A stretch of 55,080 bases of DNA from Priestia aryabhattai B8W22 (GCF_000956595.1 NZ_JYOO01000030.1:1-55080), one strand, 5' to 3'. Shown: positions 26,909-37,657, counted from the stretch's first letter. The notes: generated from the letters alone by a model not told the origin. Translations and numbers: made by a program.

Positions 26909-26947
26909 CTAACGTTTCGTAGTTTTTTTAAAAAACATCCATTCTAG
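26893..26947. repeat. 13-bp perfect inverted repeat across the rplGB promoter
   Basis: CTAGAATGGATGT (26893-26905) and ACATCCATTCTAG (26935-26947) are exact inverse copies separated by 29 bases. The promoter-proximal arm covers most of the -10/-35 spacer and half of the -35. No T-run follows the hairpin in either sense relevant to rpoC, so it does not look like a normal terminator. Confidence 0.85.
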
Positions 26948-26963
26948 AGTAATGATTTTATAA

Positions 26964-29900
26964 TTAGTCGATTGTTACCGTTTCTTCAGCTTGGTTTTTG
27001 ATCGGTTCAGCATTACGATATCTCGTCATACCTGTACCAGCCGGAACTAGCTTACCAATGATAACATTCTCTTTAAGTCCAAGCAACTCATCACGTTTTC
27101 CTTTGATTGCAGCATCTGTAAGAACACGAGTTGTTTCTTGGAATGATGCAGCAGATAAGAAGGAATCAGTTTCAAGAGATGCTTTTGTAATACCAAGTAA
27201 TACAGGACGGCCTGTCGCTGGACGATTGCCTTCAAGTAATACTTTTTCATTAGCATCAGTGAATTGGTGAATATCAAGTAATGAACCTGGTAATACATCT
27301 GTATCTCCTGAATCCATTACGCGCACTTTACGAAGCATTTGGCGAACCATTACCTCTACGTGCTTATCTCCAATTTCTACCCCTTGCATACGGTATACTT
27401 TTTGCACCTCACGAAGCAAGTACTCTTGTACAGCCGTGATGTCTTTTACTTTTAGTAATTCTTTAGGATCAATTGAACCTTCCGTTAATTCTTGACCACG
27501 TGCAATGCGCTGTCCTTCAATAACTTTCAGACGTGCACTGTACGGAGCTGTGTAAGAACGAGTTTCAATCTCTCCTTGAACAGTAATTTCGTGCTGACGA
27601 TCGCGTCCTTCAGAAATGCCGGCAATTGTACCTTCAATTTCAGAAATAACGGCTTGACCTTTAGGGTTACGCGCTTCGAAGATCTCTTGGATACGCGGTA
27701 AACCTTGAGTGATATCGTCTCCAGCAACCCCACCTGTATGGAATGTACGCATCGTTAACTGTGTACCTGGCTCACCGATAGATTGAGCAGCGATGATACC
27801 AACTGCCTCACCCACTTCAACTTCTGAACCAGTTGCAAGGTTACGACCGTAACATTTTTTACATACACCGTGGCGAGTGTTACATGTGAATGCAGAACGA
27901 ATCCATACTTCTTCAACACCAGCATCCACAATTGTTTCAGCTAAGTCTTCTGTAATTAGTTCGTTTTCTTTCACTAACACTTCGTTTGTTCCTGGGTGAA
28001 GTACTGTTTTTCTTGCATAACGTCCAATTAGACGCTCATCAAGTTTTTCAATTTCTTCTGTTCCTTCTTTGATTGCAACAGCCAGAATACCGCGATCTGT
28101 ACCACAGTCGTCATCACGTACGATAACGTCTTGTGCCACGTCAACCAGACGACGAGTAAGGTAACCAGAGTCAGCTGTTTTAAGAGCCGTATCGGCAAGA
28201 CCTTTACGTGCACCATGGGTAGAGATAAAGTACTCTAATACTGTTAAACCTTCACGGAAACTAGATTTGATTGGTAACTCAATGATACGACCAGACGGGT
28301 TGGCCATTAGTCCACGCATACCTGCAAGCTGAGTGAAGTTAGATGCGTTACCACGGGCACCAGAGTCACTCATCATGAAGATTGGGTTGCGTTTGTCTAA
28401 TGACGCCATTAATTTACCTTGGATAACGTCTTTCGCGCTGCTCCATACAGAGATAACACGGTCATAACGCTCATCTTCAGTAATTAAACCACGACGGAAT
28501 TGTTTTAGTACATTATCTACTTTAGCTTGCGCTTCTGTTAAGATAACTTCTTTTTCTCCTAAAACAACGATATCAGCTACACCAACTGTAATACCAGCTT
28601 TAGTAGAATATTTGAAACCTAGGTCTTTCATGCGGTCAAGCATTTTAGATGTTTCAGTAATTTTGAAACGTTTAAATACTTCAGCGATGATATTTCCTAA
28701 GATTTTTTTCTTGAACGGTGCGATAGCCGGTTGATTCTTGATGAATTCCTTCACATCTGCACCTTTTTCAACAAAGTACTTCTCAGGAGTTTTCACTTCT
28801 AAGTTTTCTCTTGTTGGTTCGTTAATGTATGGGAACGATTTTGGTAAAATTTCGTTGAAAACTAATTTACCAACCGTTGTAACAAGCAATTGTTGATTTT
28901 GTGCTTCTGTAAACGTTTCGTTGTTTAAAGAACCTGCATACACAGCTACACGTGTATGAAGATGCACATAACCGTTTTGGTACGCTAATAGTGCTTCGTT
29001 CGTATCTTTGAACACCATACCTTCTCCAACTGCCTCTTCACGCTCAAGTGTTAAGTAGTAGTTACCTAATACCATATCCTGTGAAGGTGTAACAACTGGT
29101 TTACCGTCTTTAGGGTTCAAGATATTTTGAGCAGCAAGCATTAAGATACGTGCTTCTGCTTGTGCTTCCGCAGATAATGGAACGTGAACCGCCATTTGGT
29201 CACCGTCAAAGTCAGCGTTATATGCTGTACATACAAGCGGGTGAAGACGGATAGCGCGACCTTCTACAAGCGTAGGTTCAAATGCTTGAATACCTAGTCT
29301 GTGTAGCGTTGGTGCACGGTTTAAAAGAACTGGATGCTCTTTAATAACCGATTCTAATACGTCCCATACTTCAGGTTGCACACGTTCAATTTTACGCTTT
29401 GCACTCTTGATGTTATGAGCTAAACCGCGTTCAACAAGCTCTTTCATTACGAAAGGTTTGAAAAGTTCTAACGCCATTTCTTTTGGAAGACCACATTGAT
29501 ACATCTTTAAGTTCGGACCTACAACGATTACCGAACGTCCAGAGTAGTCAACACGTTTACCTAATAAGTTTTGACGGAAGCGACCTTGCTTACCTTTTAA
29601 CATGTGAGAAAGAGATTTTAATGGACGGTTACCTGGTCCTGTTACCGGACGGCCGCGACGACCATTATCGATTAATGCATCTACAGCTTCTTGAAGCATA
29701 CGCTTTTCGTTTTGAACGATAATGCTAGGAGCTCCAAGGTCTAATAAACGCTTTAAGCGGTTGTTACGGTTAATTACACGGCGATATAAATCATTTAGAT
29801 CAGACGTAGCAAAGCGTCCACCATCTAATTGAACCATTGGACGAAGTTCTGGCGGAATAACCGGTAGAACGTCTAAAATCATCCAAGAAGGTTCGTTACC

Positions 29901-30557
29901 AGAATGACGGAAAGCCTCTAGTACTTCTAAACGTTTAATAGCACGTGTACGACGTTGACCTTGAGCAGTTTTCAATTCTTCTTTCAAAGCATCTACTTCT
30001 TTATCAAGATCGATGTCATGCAATAATTTTTTAACAGCTTCAGCACCCATTGCTGCATGGAAAGTTTGTCCGTACTTCTCACGATATGCACGGTATTCTT
30101 TCTCTGATAAGAGCTGTTTCTTTTCAAGTGGTGTATCACCAGCATCTGTTACTACATAAGAAGCAAAATAAATGATTTCCTCTAGCGCACGAGGGGACAT
30201 GTCTAAGACAAGTCCCATGCGGCTAGGAATACCTTTGAAGTACCAAATATGTGAAACAGGTGCAGCTAGTTCGATGTGACCCATGCGTTCACGACGAACT
30301 TTTGCGCGCGTAACTTCTACGCCACAACGATCACATACAACACCTTTATAACGAACGCGCTTATATTTTCCGCAGTGACATTCCCAGTCCTTTTGCGGAC
30401 CAAAAATACGCTCACAGAATAAGCCGTCTTTTTCAGGTTTTAACGTACGATAGTTGATCGTTTCAGGTTTTTTTACCTCACCGTACGACCAAGAACGAAT
30501 TTTATCTGGCGAAGCTAGACCGATTTTCATATACTCAAAGTTATTTACATCTAGCAA
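26964..30557 (-). CDS. rpoC: RNA polymerase beta-prime subunit
   Basis: A 1197-residue beta-prime. The N-terminal zinc ribbon has C60, C62, C75 and C78. The catalytic loop NADFDGDQM places the magnesium aspartates at D449, D451 and D453. The bridge-helix/trigger-loop region ([16 protein letters not shown]) and the second zinc cysteine set (GTDRG, CNT, GVCKKC) are intact. The start is TTG at 30557 with GGGAGG 8 bases upstream. It is 62 bases after rpoB. No terminator is evident after it, so some read-through into rplGB is likely. Confidence 0.98.
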   Translation of the reverse strand: MLDVNNFEYMKIGLASPDKIRSWSYGEVKKPETINYRTLKPEKDGLFCERIFGPQKDWECHCGKYKRVRYKGVVCDRCGVEVTRAKVRRERMGHIELAAPVSHIWYFKGIPSRMGLVLDMSPRALEEIIYFASYVVTDAGDTPLEKKQLLSEKEYRAYREKYGQTFHAAMGAEAVKKLLHDIDLDKEVDALKEELKTAQGQRRTRAIKRLEVLEAFRHSGNEPSWMILDVLPVIPPELRPMVQLDGGRFATSDLNDLYRRVINRNNRLKRLLDLGAPSIIVQNEKRMLQEAVDALIDNGRRGRPVTGPGNRPLKSLSHMLKGKQGRFRQNLLGKRVDYSGRSVIVVGPNLKMYQCGLPKEMALELFKPFVMKELVERGLAHNIKSAKRKIERVQPEVWDVLESVIKEHPVLLNRAPTLHRLGIQAFEPTLVEGRAIRLHPLVCTAYNADFDGDQMAVHVPLSAEAQAEARILMLAAQNILNPKDGKPVVTPSQDMVLGNYYLTLEREEAVGEGMVFKDTNEALLAYQNGYVHLHTRVAVYAGSLNNETFTEAQNQQLLVTTVGKLVFNEILPKSFPYINEPTRENLEVKTPEKYFVEKGADVKEFIKNQPAIAPFKKKILGNIIAEVFKRFKITETSKMLDRMKDLGFKYSTKAGITVGVADIVVLGEKEVILTEAQAKVDNVLKQFRRGLITEDERYDRVISVWSSAKDVIQGKLMASLDKRNPIFMMSDSGARGNASNFTQLAGMRGLMANPSGRIIELPIKSSFREGLTVLEYFISTHGARKGLADTALKTADSGYLTRRLVDVAQDVIVRDDDCGTDRGILAVAIKEGTEEIEKLDERLIGRYARKTVLHPGTNEVLVKENELITEDLAETIVDAGVEEVWIRSAFTCNTRHGVCKKCYGRNLATGSEVEVGEAVGIIAAQSIGEPGTQLTMRTFHTGGVAGDDITQGLPRIQEIFEARNPKGQAVISEIEGTIAGISEGRDRQHEITVQGEIETRSYTAPYSARLKVIEGQRIARGQELTEGSIDPKELLKVKDITAVQEYLLREVQKVYRMQGVEIGDKHVEVMVRQMLRKVRVMDSGDTDVLPGSLLDIHQFTDANEKVLLEGNRPATGRPVLLGITKASLETDSFLSAASFQETTRVLTDAAIKGKRDELLGLKENVIIGKLVPAGTGMTRYRNAEPIKNQAEETVTID

Positions 30558-30619
30558 GGAGCCTACCTCCCTTTTAATCTACAGGTTTTTTCCCTTAACG
30601 TTTATATGAAAGTAATTCC

Positions 30620-33600
30620 TTACTCTTTTGTGACAGGATCTTTTTGTCCTTCAGAAAGGCTTTCTTCGTTATCTGCAATAATTGATTCTGTTGGTTGCTC
30701 ATGGTCCTCTTCTGAGTCCATGATATCAATTTCTTGCTCGTCAGCAGAAAGCATCTTCACATCCATACCTAAACTTTGTAGTTCTTTAATTAATACTTTG
30801 AACGATTCAGGTATGCCAGGTTCTGGAATGTTTTCACCTTTAACAATTGCTTCGTATGTTTTCACACGACCTACTACGTCGTCTGATTTCACTGTTAAGA
30901 TCTCTTGTAATGTGTAAGCAGCACCGTATGCTTCAAGTGCCCATACCTCCATCTCACCAAAACGCTGTCCACCGAACTGCGCTTTACCACCAAGTGGTTG
31001 TTGTGTAACAAGTGAGTATGGTCCAGTAGAACGAGCGTGAAGTTTATCGTCTACCATGTGAGCAAGTTTGATCATGTACATGATTCCTACTGATACACGG
31101 TTATCGAATGGTTCACCTGTTCGACCATCATATAGAACTGTTTTAGCATCACGAGACATGCCAGCTTCTTCGATTGTTGCCCAAACATCTTCCTCACGCG
31201 CACCATCAAATACTGGAGACGCAACGTGAATGCCAAGCTTACGAGCAGCCATACCTAAATGAAGCTCTAGCACCTGACCGATGTTCATACGAGATGGTAC
31301 CCCTAATGGGTTTAACATGATGTCAATTGGCGTACCGTCTGGTAGATAAGGCATATCTTCTTCCGGTAAAATACGTGAAATTACACCTTTGTTACCGTGA
31401 CGACCGGCCATTTTGTCACCTTCAGAAATTTTACGCTTCTGAACAATGTATACACGGACTAATTGGTTTACACCTGGTGGTAATTCGTCGCCATCTTCAC
31501 GATTGAAGACTTTAACATCAAGAATAATTCCACCGCCGCCGTGCGGTACACGAAGAGAAGTATCACGAACCTCACGCGCTTTTTCACCGAAAATAGCGTG
31601 TAGAAGACGTTCTTCAGCTGTTAGTTCTGTTACACCTTTTGGCGTTACTTTACCAACTAAAAGATCTCCATCTTTTACTTCTGCACCAATGCGGATGATT
31701 CCACGCTCATCTAAGTTGCGAAGCGCATCTTCACCTACGTTTGGAATGTCACGCGTAATTTCTTCAGGTCCAAGTTTCGTATCACGAGACTCAGATTCAT
31801 ATTCTTCAATATGAACAGACGTATATACATCGTCTTTCACAAGGCGTTCACTCATGATGATGGCATCCTCATAGTTGTAACCATCCCATGTCATGAAACC
31901 AACCATTACGTTTCGTCCTAAAGCAAGCTCACCTTTTTCCATTGAAGGACCATCGGCTAAGATCTCACCTTTTACTACTTCGTCACCAACTGAAACAATT
32001 GGACGCTGGTTGTAACAAGTACCTTGGTTAGAACGAACGAATTTTAATAATTTGTATTGATCTAAGTTACCTTTAACTTTTTGTCCGTCTACTTCTTCAT
32101 AGCGGCGAACAAAAATTTGTTTTGCTTCTACGCGCTCTACAACGCCAGGGTATTTACAAATCACGGCTGCACCAGAGTCTTTACCAGATACATATTCCAT
32201 ACCTGTACCTACGATTGGTGCTTCAGGATTTAATAAAGGTACTGCTTGACGTTGCATGTTCGCACCCATTAATGCACGGTTAGAGTCATCGTTCTCTAAG
32301 AATGGGATACATGCTGTAGCGGCAGATACAACTTGTTTTGGTGATACATCCATATAGTCTAAACGATCGCGACGGATAACCGTGTTTTCTCCACGGAAAC
32401 GTGCAACGACATTTTCATCTAAGAATGAACCATCATCACCTAGACGAGCGTTCGCTTGGGCTACAACATAGTTATCTTCTTCATCAGCTGTTAAGTAGTC
32501 AATTCGCTCTGTCACTTTACCTGTTTCAGGATCGATACGACGGTAAGGTGTTTCGATGAAACCGAATTTGTTTACTTTTGCATAAGAAGAAAGTGAGTTG
32601 ATTAACCCGATATTCGGACCCTCTGGCGTTTCAATCGGACACATACGGCCATAGTGGGAGTAATGAACGTCACGCACTTCGAAACCAGCGCGCTCACGCG
32701 TTAAACCACCAGGTCCTAGAGCTGAAAGACGACGTTTGTGCGTCAATTCGCCTAATGGATTCGTTTGATCCATGAACTGTGATAATTGAGAACTTCCAAA
32801 GAACTCTTTAATCGCCGCAATAACTGGACGAATATTAATTAATTGTTGAGGTGTGATTGTATTCGTGTCTTGAATTGACATTCTTTCACGAACAACACGT
32901 TCCATACGAGATAAACCGATACGGAATTGGTTTTGTAACAATTCACCTACAGAACGCAGACGACGGTTACCTAAGTGGTCGATATCATCTGTGTCTCCTA
33001 CTTGATGAAGCAAGTTAAAGAAGTAACTGATTGATGCTAAAATATCAGCAGGTGTGATATTTTTAACTTCTTCTGTTACATATGCGTTACCTGATACAGT
33101 GATGACTTTTTCACCTTCTGGATCATTTGGCGCATAAATCTTAATAGATTGTAATGTAACATCGTCTTCTACTACTCCACCAACCGGACTATAAGTTTTG
33201 AAGTTTACTCCACCTTCAAGCATCGGAATCAAGCGATCTAGCAGACGGCGATCAATCATTGCGCCTTTTTCTGCAATAATTTCACCTGTTTCAGGATCAA
33301 CTAATGTTTCAGCTAGTTTTTGATTAAATAAGCGATGTTTGATATGAAGCTTTTTATTAATTTTATAGCGACCTACGTTCGCTAAGTCATATCGTTTTGG
33401 ATCAAAGAAGCGAGATACTAATAGAGACTTCGCATTCTCAACTGTCGGTGGTTCACCCGGACGTAAACGCTCATAGATTTCTAATAGCGCTTTTTCCGTT
33501 GTTTCCGTGTTATCTTTTTCAAGCGTATTACGGATGTATTCATTATCACCGATTAAATCGATAATCTCTTGGTCAGAACCGAAACCTAGCGCGCGTAACA

Positions 33601-34183
33601 GCACTGTTACTGGCAGTTTACGAGTACGATCAATACGCACGTATACTACATCTTTTGCATCAGTTTCATATTCTAGCCATGCACCACGGTTAGGGATAAC
33701 AGTTGCTGTATATCCTTTTTTACCGTTTTTATCAAGCTTTCCACTATAGTAAACACTTGGTGAACGAACCAACTGTGATACGATAACACGCTCAGCACCA
33801 TTAATTACAAAGGTACCTGTTTCGGTCATCAATGGGAAATCTCCCATGAACACATCTTGGTCTTTTACTTCACCTGTTTCTTTATTAATTAACCGCACCT
33901 TAACACGAAGAGGTGCTGCATAAGTTACATCACGTTCTTTAGACTCTCCTACTGAATACTTTGGCTCACCTAAGCTGTAATCAATAAATTCTAGTGATAA
34001 GTTACCTGTAAAATCATCAATTGGAGAAATATCTTGGAACATTTCTCGTAAACCTTCATCTAAAAACCATTGGTATGAAGCCGTTTGAATCTCGATTAAG
34101 TTCGGTAACTCTAAAACTTCACTAATACGAGCATAACTTCTGCGTTGGCGGTGGCGTCCATACTGAACTAGTTGACCTGTCAA
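30620..34183 (-). CDS. rpoB: RNA polymerase beta subunit
   Basis: A 1187-residue beta. The rifampicin pocket is wild type, with Q469, D472, H482 and S487 in the [12 protein letters not shown] / THKRRLSAL region when numbered from the TTG start, which matches B. subtilis numbering. I chose the TTG at 34183, with GAGGGG 8 bases upstream; an in-frame GTG at 34192 overlaps that ribosome site. It is transcribed from its own promoter about 220 bases upstream, leaving a long AT-rich leader. Confidence 0.98.
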   Translation of the reverse strand: MTGQLVQYGRHRQRRSYARISEVLELPNLIEIQTASYQWFLDEGLREMFQDISPIDDFTGNLSLEFIDYSLGEPKYSVGESKERDVTYAAPLRVKVRLINKETGEVKDQDVFMGDFPLMTETGTFVINGAERVIVSQLVRSPSVYYSGKLDKNGKKGYTATVIPNRGAWLEYETDAKDVVYVRIDRTRKLPVTVLLRALGFGSDQEIIDLIGDNEYIRNTLEKDNTETTEKALLEIYERLRPGEPPTVENAKSLLVSRFFDPKRYDLANVGRYKINKKLHIKHRLFNQKLAETLVDPETGEIIAEKGAMIDRRLLDRLIPMLEGGVNFKTYSPVGGVVEDDVTLQSIKIYAPNDPEGEKVITVSGNAYVTEEVKNITPADILASISYFFNLLHQVGDTDDIDHLGNRRLRSVGELLQNQFRIGLSRMERVVRERMSIQDTNTITPQQLINIRPVIAAIKEFFGSSQLSQFMDQTNPLGELTHKRRLSALGPGGLTRERAGFEVRDVHYSHYGRMCPIETPEGPNIGLINSLSSYAKVNKFGFIETPYRRIDPETGKVTERIDYLTADEEDNYVVAQANARLGDDGSFLDENVVARFRGENTVIRRDRLDYMDVSPKQVVSAATACIPFLENDDSNRALMGANMQRQAVPLLNPEAPIVGTGMEYVSGKDSGAAVICKYPGVVERVEAKQIFVRRYEEVDGQKVKGNLDQYKLLKFVRSNQGTCYNQRPIVSVGDEVVKGEILADGPSMEKGELALGRNVMVGFMTWDGYNYEDAIIMSERLVKDDVYTSVHIEEYESESRDTKLGPEEITRDIPNVGEDALRNLDERGIIRIGAEVKDGDLLVGKVTPKGVTELTAEERLLHAIFGEKAREVRDTSLRVPHGGGGIILDVKVFNREDGDELPPGVNQLVRVYIVQKRKISEGDKMAGRHGNKGVISRILPEEDMPYLPDGTPIDIMLNPLGVPSRMNIGQVLELHLGMAARKLGIHVASPVFDGAREEDVWATIEEAGMSRDAKTVLYDGRTGEPFDNRVSVGIMYMIKLAHMVDDKLHARSTGPYSLVTQQPLGGKAQFGGQRFGEMEVWALEAYGAAYTLQEILTVKSDDVVGRVKTYEAIVKGENIPEPGIPESFKVLIKELQSLGMDVKMLSADEQEIDIMDSEEDHEQPTESIIADNEESLSEGQKDPVTKE

Positions 34184-34403
34184 CTGATTCACCCCTCAAA
34201 TCAAGCGTTATTATTCAAAATATATAATAAACCATATGTTTATTATTGAACAAAAGAAAAATGGTCTCTTTAAATAGAAAACCACAATTTCATAAAAACG
34301 TACTATTGATTTTATTAGTTTTTCCCATATAATTCAAAATTATACCTTTTATTTTATGTATAACCCGAGCTTATATGGAATATTTATATATTGGCATTTT
34401 ATA

Positions 34404-34432
34404 ATGCTAACATACTAAAAAATATTAGTCAA
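34404..34432 (-). promoter_or_regulatory. sigma-A promoter of rpoB-rpoC
   Basis: TTGACT (34427-34432), 17 bases, TAGCAT (34404-34409) on the minus strand. The TGA stop of the upstream methyltransferase lies inside the -35 hexamer. The leader to rpoB (about 34184-34397) is AT-rich and I see no clear structure in it. Confidence 0.78.
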
Positions 34433-35031
34433 CATTTTTTAGCACATATGATATAATACCCTTTTTTCTTTTCTACTACTTCTACTTCATTAAATAGAGA
34501 TTCTAATTTCGCAAGGGCAGATGGCGCTCCTTGCTTTTTCTGAATCACAATCCAAAGTTCTCCTTGGTCAGCAAGGTGATCTAATGAATTTTCTAGAATT
34601 TCATGAACAACTTTTTTACCCGCACGGATCGGCGGATTACTAAGAATAGCTGCAAAATTCGTTTCCTTCACATTTTCATAGCATGAGCTTTGATAGATTG
34701 AAACATTTGATACCGAATTAACTTCAGCATTTTTTTGAGCTAGTGCTAATGCACGTTCATTAACATCGACCATATGAACGTTTCTTTGGCTATCCTCTTT
34801 TGCAAGAGCCAACCCAATCGGGCCATATCCGCATCCAACATCCAGAAGCGGGCCGGGACTCTCAGGCATTTGAAACGTTTCAATTAACAGGCGCGATCCA
34901 AAATCGATCTCTTTTTTTGAAAAAACACCGCTGTCACTCGTAAATGAAAAAGAGGTTCCTCTCAATTCAAATGAAAAGCGCTCTTCATTACTTGCAGACG
35001 ATGGTGTATTAGAAAAATAATGTTCTGTCAA
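34429..35031 (-). CDS. ybxB: RsmC-like class I SAM methyltransferase (YbxB)
   Basis: A 200-residue methyltransferase. Motif I is LLDVGCGYGPIGLAL (about residues 62-76) and the catalytic NPPIRAGKKVVHE motif, typical of amino-directed guanine methylation, is near 128. It resembles the C-terminal half of RsmC (16S rRNA m2G1207), without RsmC's N-terminal domain; the substrate in Bacillus is inference. The start is TTG at 35031 with AGGAGG 7-8 bases upstream. It lies between rplL and rpoB and has its own probable promoter. Confidence 0.88.
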   Translation of the reverse strand: MTEHYFSNTPSSASNEERFSFELRGTSFSFTSDSGVFSKKEIDFGSRLLIETFQMPESPGPLLDVGCGYGPIGLALAKEDSQRNVHMVDVNERALALAQKNAEVNSVSNVSIYQSSCYENVKETNFAAILSNPPIRAGKKVVHEILENSLDHLADQGELWIVIQKKQGAPSALAKLESLFNEVEVVEKKKGYYIICAKKC

Positions 35032-35063
35032 AATAGAACCTCCTAATCAATATGTTCTTCTTT

Positions 35064-35092
35064 ACTATAAATGAAAAGGATGACAGAAGCAA
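35064..35092 (-). promoter_or_regulatory. Candidate promoter of ybxB
   Basis: TTGCTT (35087-35092), 17 bases, TATAGT (35064-35069) on the minus strand. The -35 abuts the T-run of the rplL terminator. Confidence 0.55.
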
Positions 35093-35122
35093 AAAAGCTC
35101 GCTTGTACAAGCGAGCTTTTTT
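35091..35122 (-). terminator. Intrinsic terminator of rplJ-rplL
   Basis: A near-perfect palindromic stem, AAGCTCGCTTG/CAAGCGAGCTT (35095-35118), with T-runs on both strands, so it could act in both directions. It lies 22 bases after the rplL stop. Confidence 0.92.
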
Positions 35123-35143
35123 ATATCAGTTGTTAAGCAATAA

Positions 35144-35506
35144 TTACTTAACTTCTACAGAAGCGCCAACTTCTTCAAGTTTAGCTTTTGCTTCTTCAGC
35201 TTCTTCTTTAGAAATACCTTCTTTAAGAGCTTTTGGAGCGTTATCAACGATTTCTTTAGCTTCTTTTAAGCCAAGACCAGTGATTTCACGTACTACTTTG
35301 ATAACTTTGATTTTTTGTCCGCCAGCACTTTCAAGTACTAGGTCAAATTCAGTTTTCTCAGCAGCAGCTTCACCAGCAGCACCGCCAGCTACAGCTACAG
35401 GAGCAGCAGCAGTTACGCCAAATTCTTCTTCGATTGCTTTTACTAAATCGTTAAGTTCTAAAACAGTCATATTTTTAACTGCTTCAATGATTTGTTCTTG
35501 AGTCAT
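35144..35506 (-). CDS. rplL: 50S ribosomal protein L7/L12
   Basis: A 120-residue L7/L12. The N-terminal dimerisation helix (1-30) is followed by an alanine-rich hinge (about 34-50, [18 protein letters not shown]) and the C-terminal factor-binding domain ([16 protein letters not shown]). It forms the stalk with L10. It is 44 bases after rplJ; a 14-bp palindrome TGTTATATATAACA (35530-35543) lies in that gap. Confidence 0.98.
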   Translation of the reverse strand: MTQEQIIEAVKNMTVLELNDLVKAIEEEFGVTAAAPVAVAGGAAGEAAAEKTEFDLVLESAGGQKIKVIKVVREITGLGLKEAKEIVDNAPKALKEGISKEEAEEAKAKLEEVGASVEVK

Positions 35507-35550
35507 TGTTAATTTCCTCCTTGTGATTGTGTTATATATAACAGACTAGA

Positions 35551-36051
35551 TTATGCACCTTGTTCTTCTTTTTGATCTGCCACAGCTTTTGTAGCAAGAG
35601 CAAGGTTGCGAATTGGAGCTTGAAGCACGCTAAGCAACATAGAAAGTAAGCCTTCGCGAGATGGTAGTTCTGCAAGTGCTTTAATTTCTTCAACAGATGC
35701 AACATTACCTTCAATTACACCAGCTTTGATTTCTAACGCTTCGTGTTCTTTAGCGAAGTTGTTTAAAATTTTAGCTGGAGCAACAACATCTTCTCCACCA
35801 AATGCGATTGCATTTGGACCTACTAACGCATCATTAAGATCTGTTAGTTCAAGTTTTTCTACAGCACGGCGAGTTAAAGTGTTTTTGTAAACTTTGAACT
35901 CAATGCCTGCTTCACGTAATTGCTTACGAAGTTCAGTAACTTCAGCAACATTCAAACCACGGTAGTCAACGACAACTATTGAGTTACTCGCTTGAAGTTT
36001 TTCAGCAATTTCGTCTACGACTTGTTTCTTTTGTTCAATTACGTTGCTCAT
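35551..36051 (-). CDS. rplJ: 50S ribosomal protein L10
   Basis: A 166-residue L10, base of the ribosomal stalk and autoregulator of its own operon in B. subtilis as the L10(L12)4 complex. It opens [20 protein letters not shown] chose the ATG at 36051 with AGGAGG 8 bases before it; the frame extends to 36084, before the ribosome site. It is preceded by the L10 leader and its attenuator. Confidence 0.98.
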   Translation of the reverse strand: MSNVIEQKKQVVDEIAEKLQASNSIVVVDYRGLNVAEVTELRKQLREAGIEFKVYKNTLTRRAVEKLELTDLNDALVGPNAIAFGGEDVVAPAKILNNFAKEHEALEIKAGVIEGNVASVEEIKALAELPSREGLLSMLLSVLQAPIRNLALATKAVADQKEEQGA

Positions 36052-36100
36052 CTTTACACCTCCTGTAGATTTCCTTCCGTACACTCAGACAAGGTGCAAT

Positions 36101-36133
36101 AAAAAACCTCCATGACAATAAAGACATGGAGGT
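36101..36133 (-). terminator. Attenuator terminator in the rplJ leader
   Basis: A 9-bp stem ACCTCCATG/CATGGAGGT (36125-36133 with 36106-36114) followed by a T6 run on the minus strand, upstream of rplJ and inside its leader. This matches the termination-type control known for B. subtilis rplJL. Confidence 0.88.
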
Positions 36134-36243
36134 GTAGTAAGCGAACCATAACGTTTCACTAATTTATCTCACACACCTCGGTAGGAAATTAAGCTTTGCA
36201 GCACCTACTGTCTACGGTACAAATGTTATTCTTTTTAACAACA
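36134..36243 (-). ncRNA. L10 leader (binds L10-L12 complex)
   Basis: The leader RNA carries paired elements GTAGGTG and CCTAC (around 36175-36215) with flanking purine-rich bulges, as in the L10 leader family. It lies between the rplJ promoter and the attenuator. Exact ends are estimated. Confidence 0.75.
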
Positions 36244-36249
36244 TTATCT

Positions 36250-36278
36250 ATTATAATCAGGGACTTTCAAAAAGTCAA
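36250..36278 (-). promoter_or_regulatory. sigma-A promoter of rplJ-rplL
   Basis: TTGACT (36273-36278), 17 bases, TATAAT (36250-36255) on the minus strand. One of the best promoter matches in the window. Confidence 0.88.
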
Positions 36279-36300
36279 CACCGATTTATTTCCAAATTTA

Positions 36301-36996
36301 TTAAGCAGAGAATGAAGCAGTATCAACTTTGATACCAGGGCCCATTGTTGAAGTAACGGCTACGTTCTTCATGTATGTGCCTTTTGCTGCTGCCGGCTTA
36401 GCTTTTACCATAGTTTCGAAGATTGTAGTGAAGTTTTCAACTAACTTGCTCTCTTCGAAAGATACTTTACCGATTGGTACGTGGATGTTACCAGCTTTAT
36501 CAACACGGTATTCTACTTTACCAGCTTTGATTTCGTTAACTGCTTTTTGAACGTCAAATGTTACTGTACCAGTTTTAGGGTTTGGCATTAAACCTTTAGG
36601 TCCTAATACACGACCAAGTTTACCAACTTCACCCATCATATCTGGAGTAGCTACGATTACATCGAACTCGAACCAACCTTGTTGGATTTTGTTGATGTAG
36701 TCAGCATCGCCAACGTAGTCAGCGCCTGCAGCTTCAGCTTCTTTAGCTTTTTCGCCTTTAGCGAATACTAATACACGTTGAGTTTTACCTGTACCGTTTG
36801 GTAGTACTACTGCACCACGAATTTGTTGGTCAGCTTTCTTAGGGTCAACTCCTAAACGGAATGCTACTTCTACAGTTGCATCAAATTTAGTTGTGTTTGT
36901 TTTCTTTACTAATTCAATCGCTTCTTGTACTGAATAAGTTTGTGTACGATCTACAAGCTTAGCAGCTTCAACGTACTTTTTACCTTTTTTAGCCAT
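36301..36996 (-). CDS. rplA: 50S ribosomal protein L1
   Basis: A 231-residue L1, the mobile stalk protein at the E site, with the [18 protein letters not shown] signature near residues 125-145. In other bacteria L1 represses the rplK-rplA unit by binding its leader, which mimics the 23S site. Here both rplK and rplA have a matching motif in their leaders. AAGGAGG precedes the ATG at 36996. Confidence 0.98.
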   Translation of the reverse strand: MAKKGKKYVEAAKLVDRTQTYSVQEAIELVKKTNTTKFDATVEVAFRLGVDPKKADQQIRGAVVLPNGTGKTQRVLVFAKGEKAKEAEAAGADYVGDADYINKIQQGWFEFDVIVATPDMMGEVGKLGRVLGPKGLMPNPKTGTVTFDVQKAVNEIKAGKVEYRVDKAGNIHVPIGKVSFEESKLVENFTTIFETMVKAKPAAAKGTYMKNVAVTSTMGPGIKVDTASFSA

Positions 36997-37011
36997 TTTT
37001 GTTTCCTCCTT

Positions 37012-37040
37012 ATGTGGTTTTAACGGAATAACCTCCCACT
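37012..37040 (-). promoter_or_regulatory. L1-site-like motif in the rplA leader
   Basis: The transcript reads AGTGGGAGG, 14 bases, CCACAT, immediately before the rplA ribosome site. The same outer sequence with the same 29-base length occurs before rplK (37557-37585), while the interior differs. GUGG/CCAC can pair. Confidence 0.5.
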
Positions 37041-37044
37041 AATA

Positions 37045-37085
37045 AAGGTTGCGAGCATAGGAAAACTTCCATTTCTCGCAACCTT
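37045..37085 (-). other. Hairpin in the rplK-rplA gap
   Basis: An 11-bp perfect stem AAGGTTGCGAG/CTCGCAACCTT (37075-37085 with 37045-37055) with an inner GGAA/TTCC helix. Only a weak TTTATT follows, so termination would be partial at best. It may lower rplA expression relative to rplK or bind a protein. Confidence 0.6.
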
Positions 37086-37106
37086 CTAACACCCAATCAA
37101 ATGGAA

Positions 37107-37532
37107 TTAGTCTTCAACTACGATTCCCATACTGCGCGCTGTACCTTCTACCATGCGCATTGCAGATTCAACGCTAGCAGCGTTTAAGTCAGGCATTTTA
37201 GTTTCAGCAATCTCACGCACTTTGTCACGCTTGACTGTTGCAACTTTATTACGGTTTGGTTCACCAGAACCAGACTCAATACCAGCCGCTTTCTTAAGTA
37301 GTACAGCAGCAGGTGGAGTTTTCGTAATAAATGTAAATGAACGGTCTTCAAATACCGTGATTTCAACAGGAATGATAAGACCAGCTTGATCAGCTGTGCG
37401 AGCGTTAAACTCCTTACAGAAACCCATGATGTTAACACCGGCTTGACCTAATGCAGGACCAACTGGTGGCGCTGGATTTGCTTTACCTGCAGGAATTTGT
37501 AACTTAACAAGTTTAATTACTTTTTTAGCCAC
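37107..37532 (-). CDS. rplK: 50S ribosomal protein L11
   Basis: A 141-residue L11: N-terminal domain with the proline-rich [17 protein letters not shown] segment that contacts factors and thiostrepton, and a C-terminal rRNA-binding domain. It is needed for RelA-type stringent signalling. The start is GTG at 37532 with AAGGAGG 8 bases upstream; upstream in-frame codons to 37541 overlap that site. Confidence 0.98.
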   Translation of the reverse strand: MAKKVIKLVKLQIPAGKANPAPPVGPALGQAGVNIMGFCKEFNARTADQAGLIIPVEITVFEDRSFTFITKTPPAAVLLKKAAGIESGSGEPNRNKVATVKRDKVREIAETKMPDLNAASVESAMRMVEGTARSMGIVVED

Positions 37533-37556
37533 GAGACACACCTCCTTAAGTCCGTG

Positions 37557-37585
37557 ATGTGGTAATAGGGCGATGCCCTCCCACT
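37557..37585 (-). promoter_or_regulatory. L1-site-like motif in the rplK leader
   Basis: AGTGGGAGG, 14 bases, CCACAT on the transcript. The interior contains GGGC-atc-GCCC and TATTA before CCAC. It is paired with the copy before rplA. A resemblance to the L1-binding part of 23S rRNA is suspected from memory. Confidence 0.5.
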
Positions 37586-37657
37586 CAATGTTCTTTATAT
37601 ATAAAATAAAGAAATAGTTGTTTTAGTCTCTAGTTTTGAGACATACTGACTTATGAA

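Noticed and set aside
26893-26947. The 13-bp dyad as the rpoC terminator
   Set aside because: The sequence after the downstream arm on the minus strand is GGGAATG, not a T-run; the arm instead overlaps a strong promoter.
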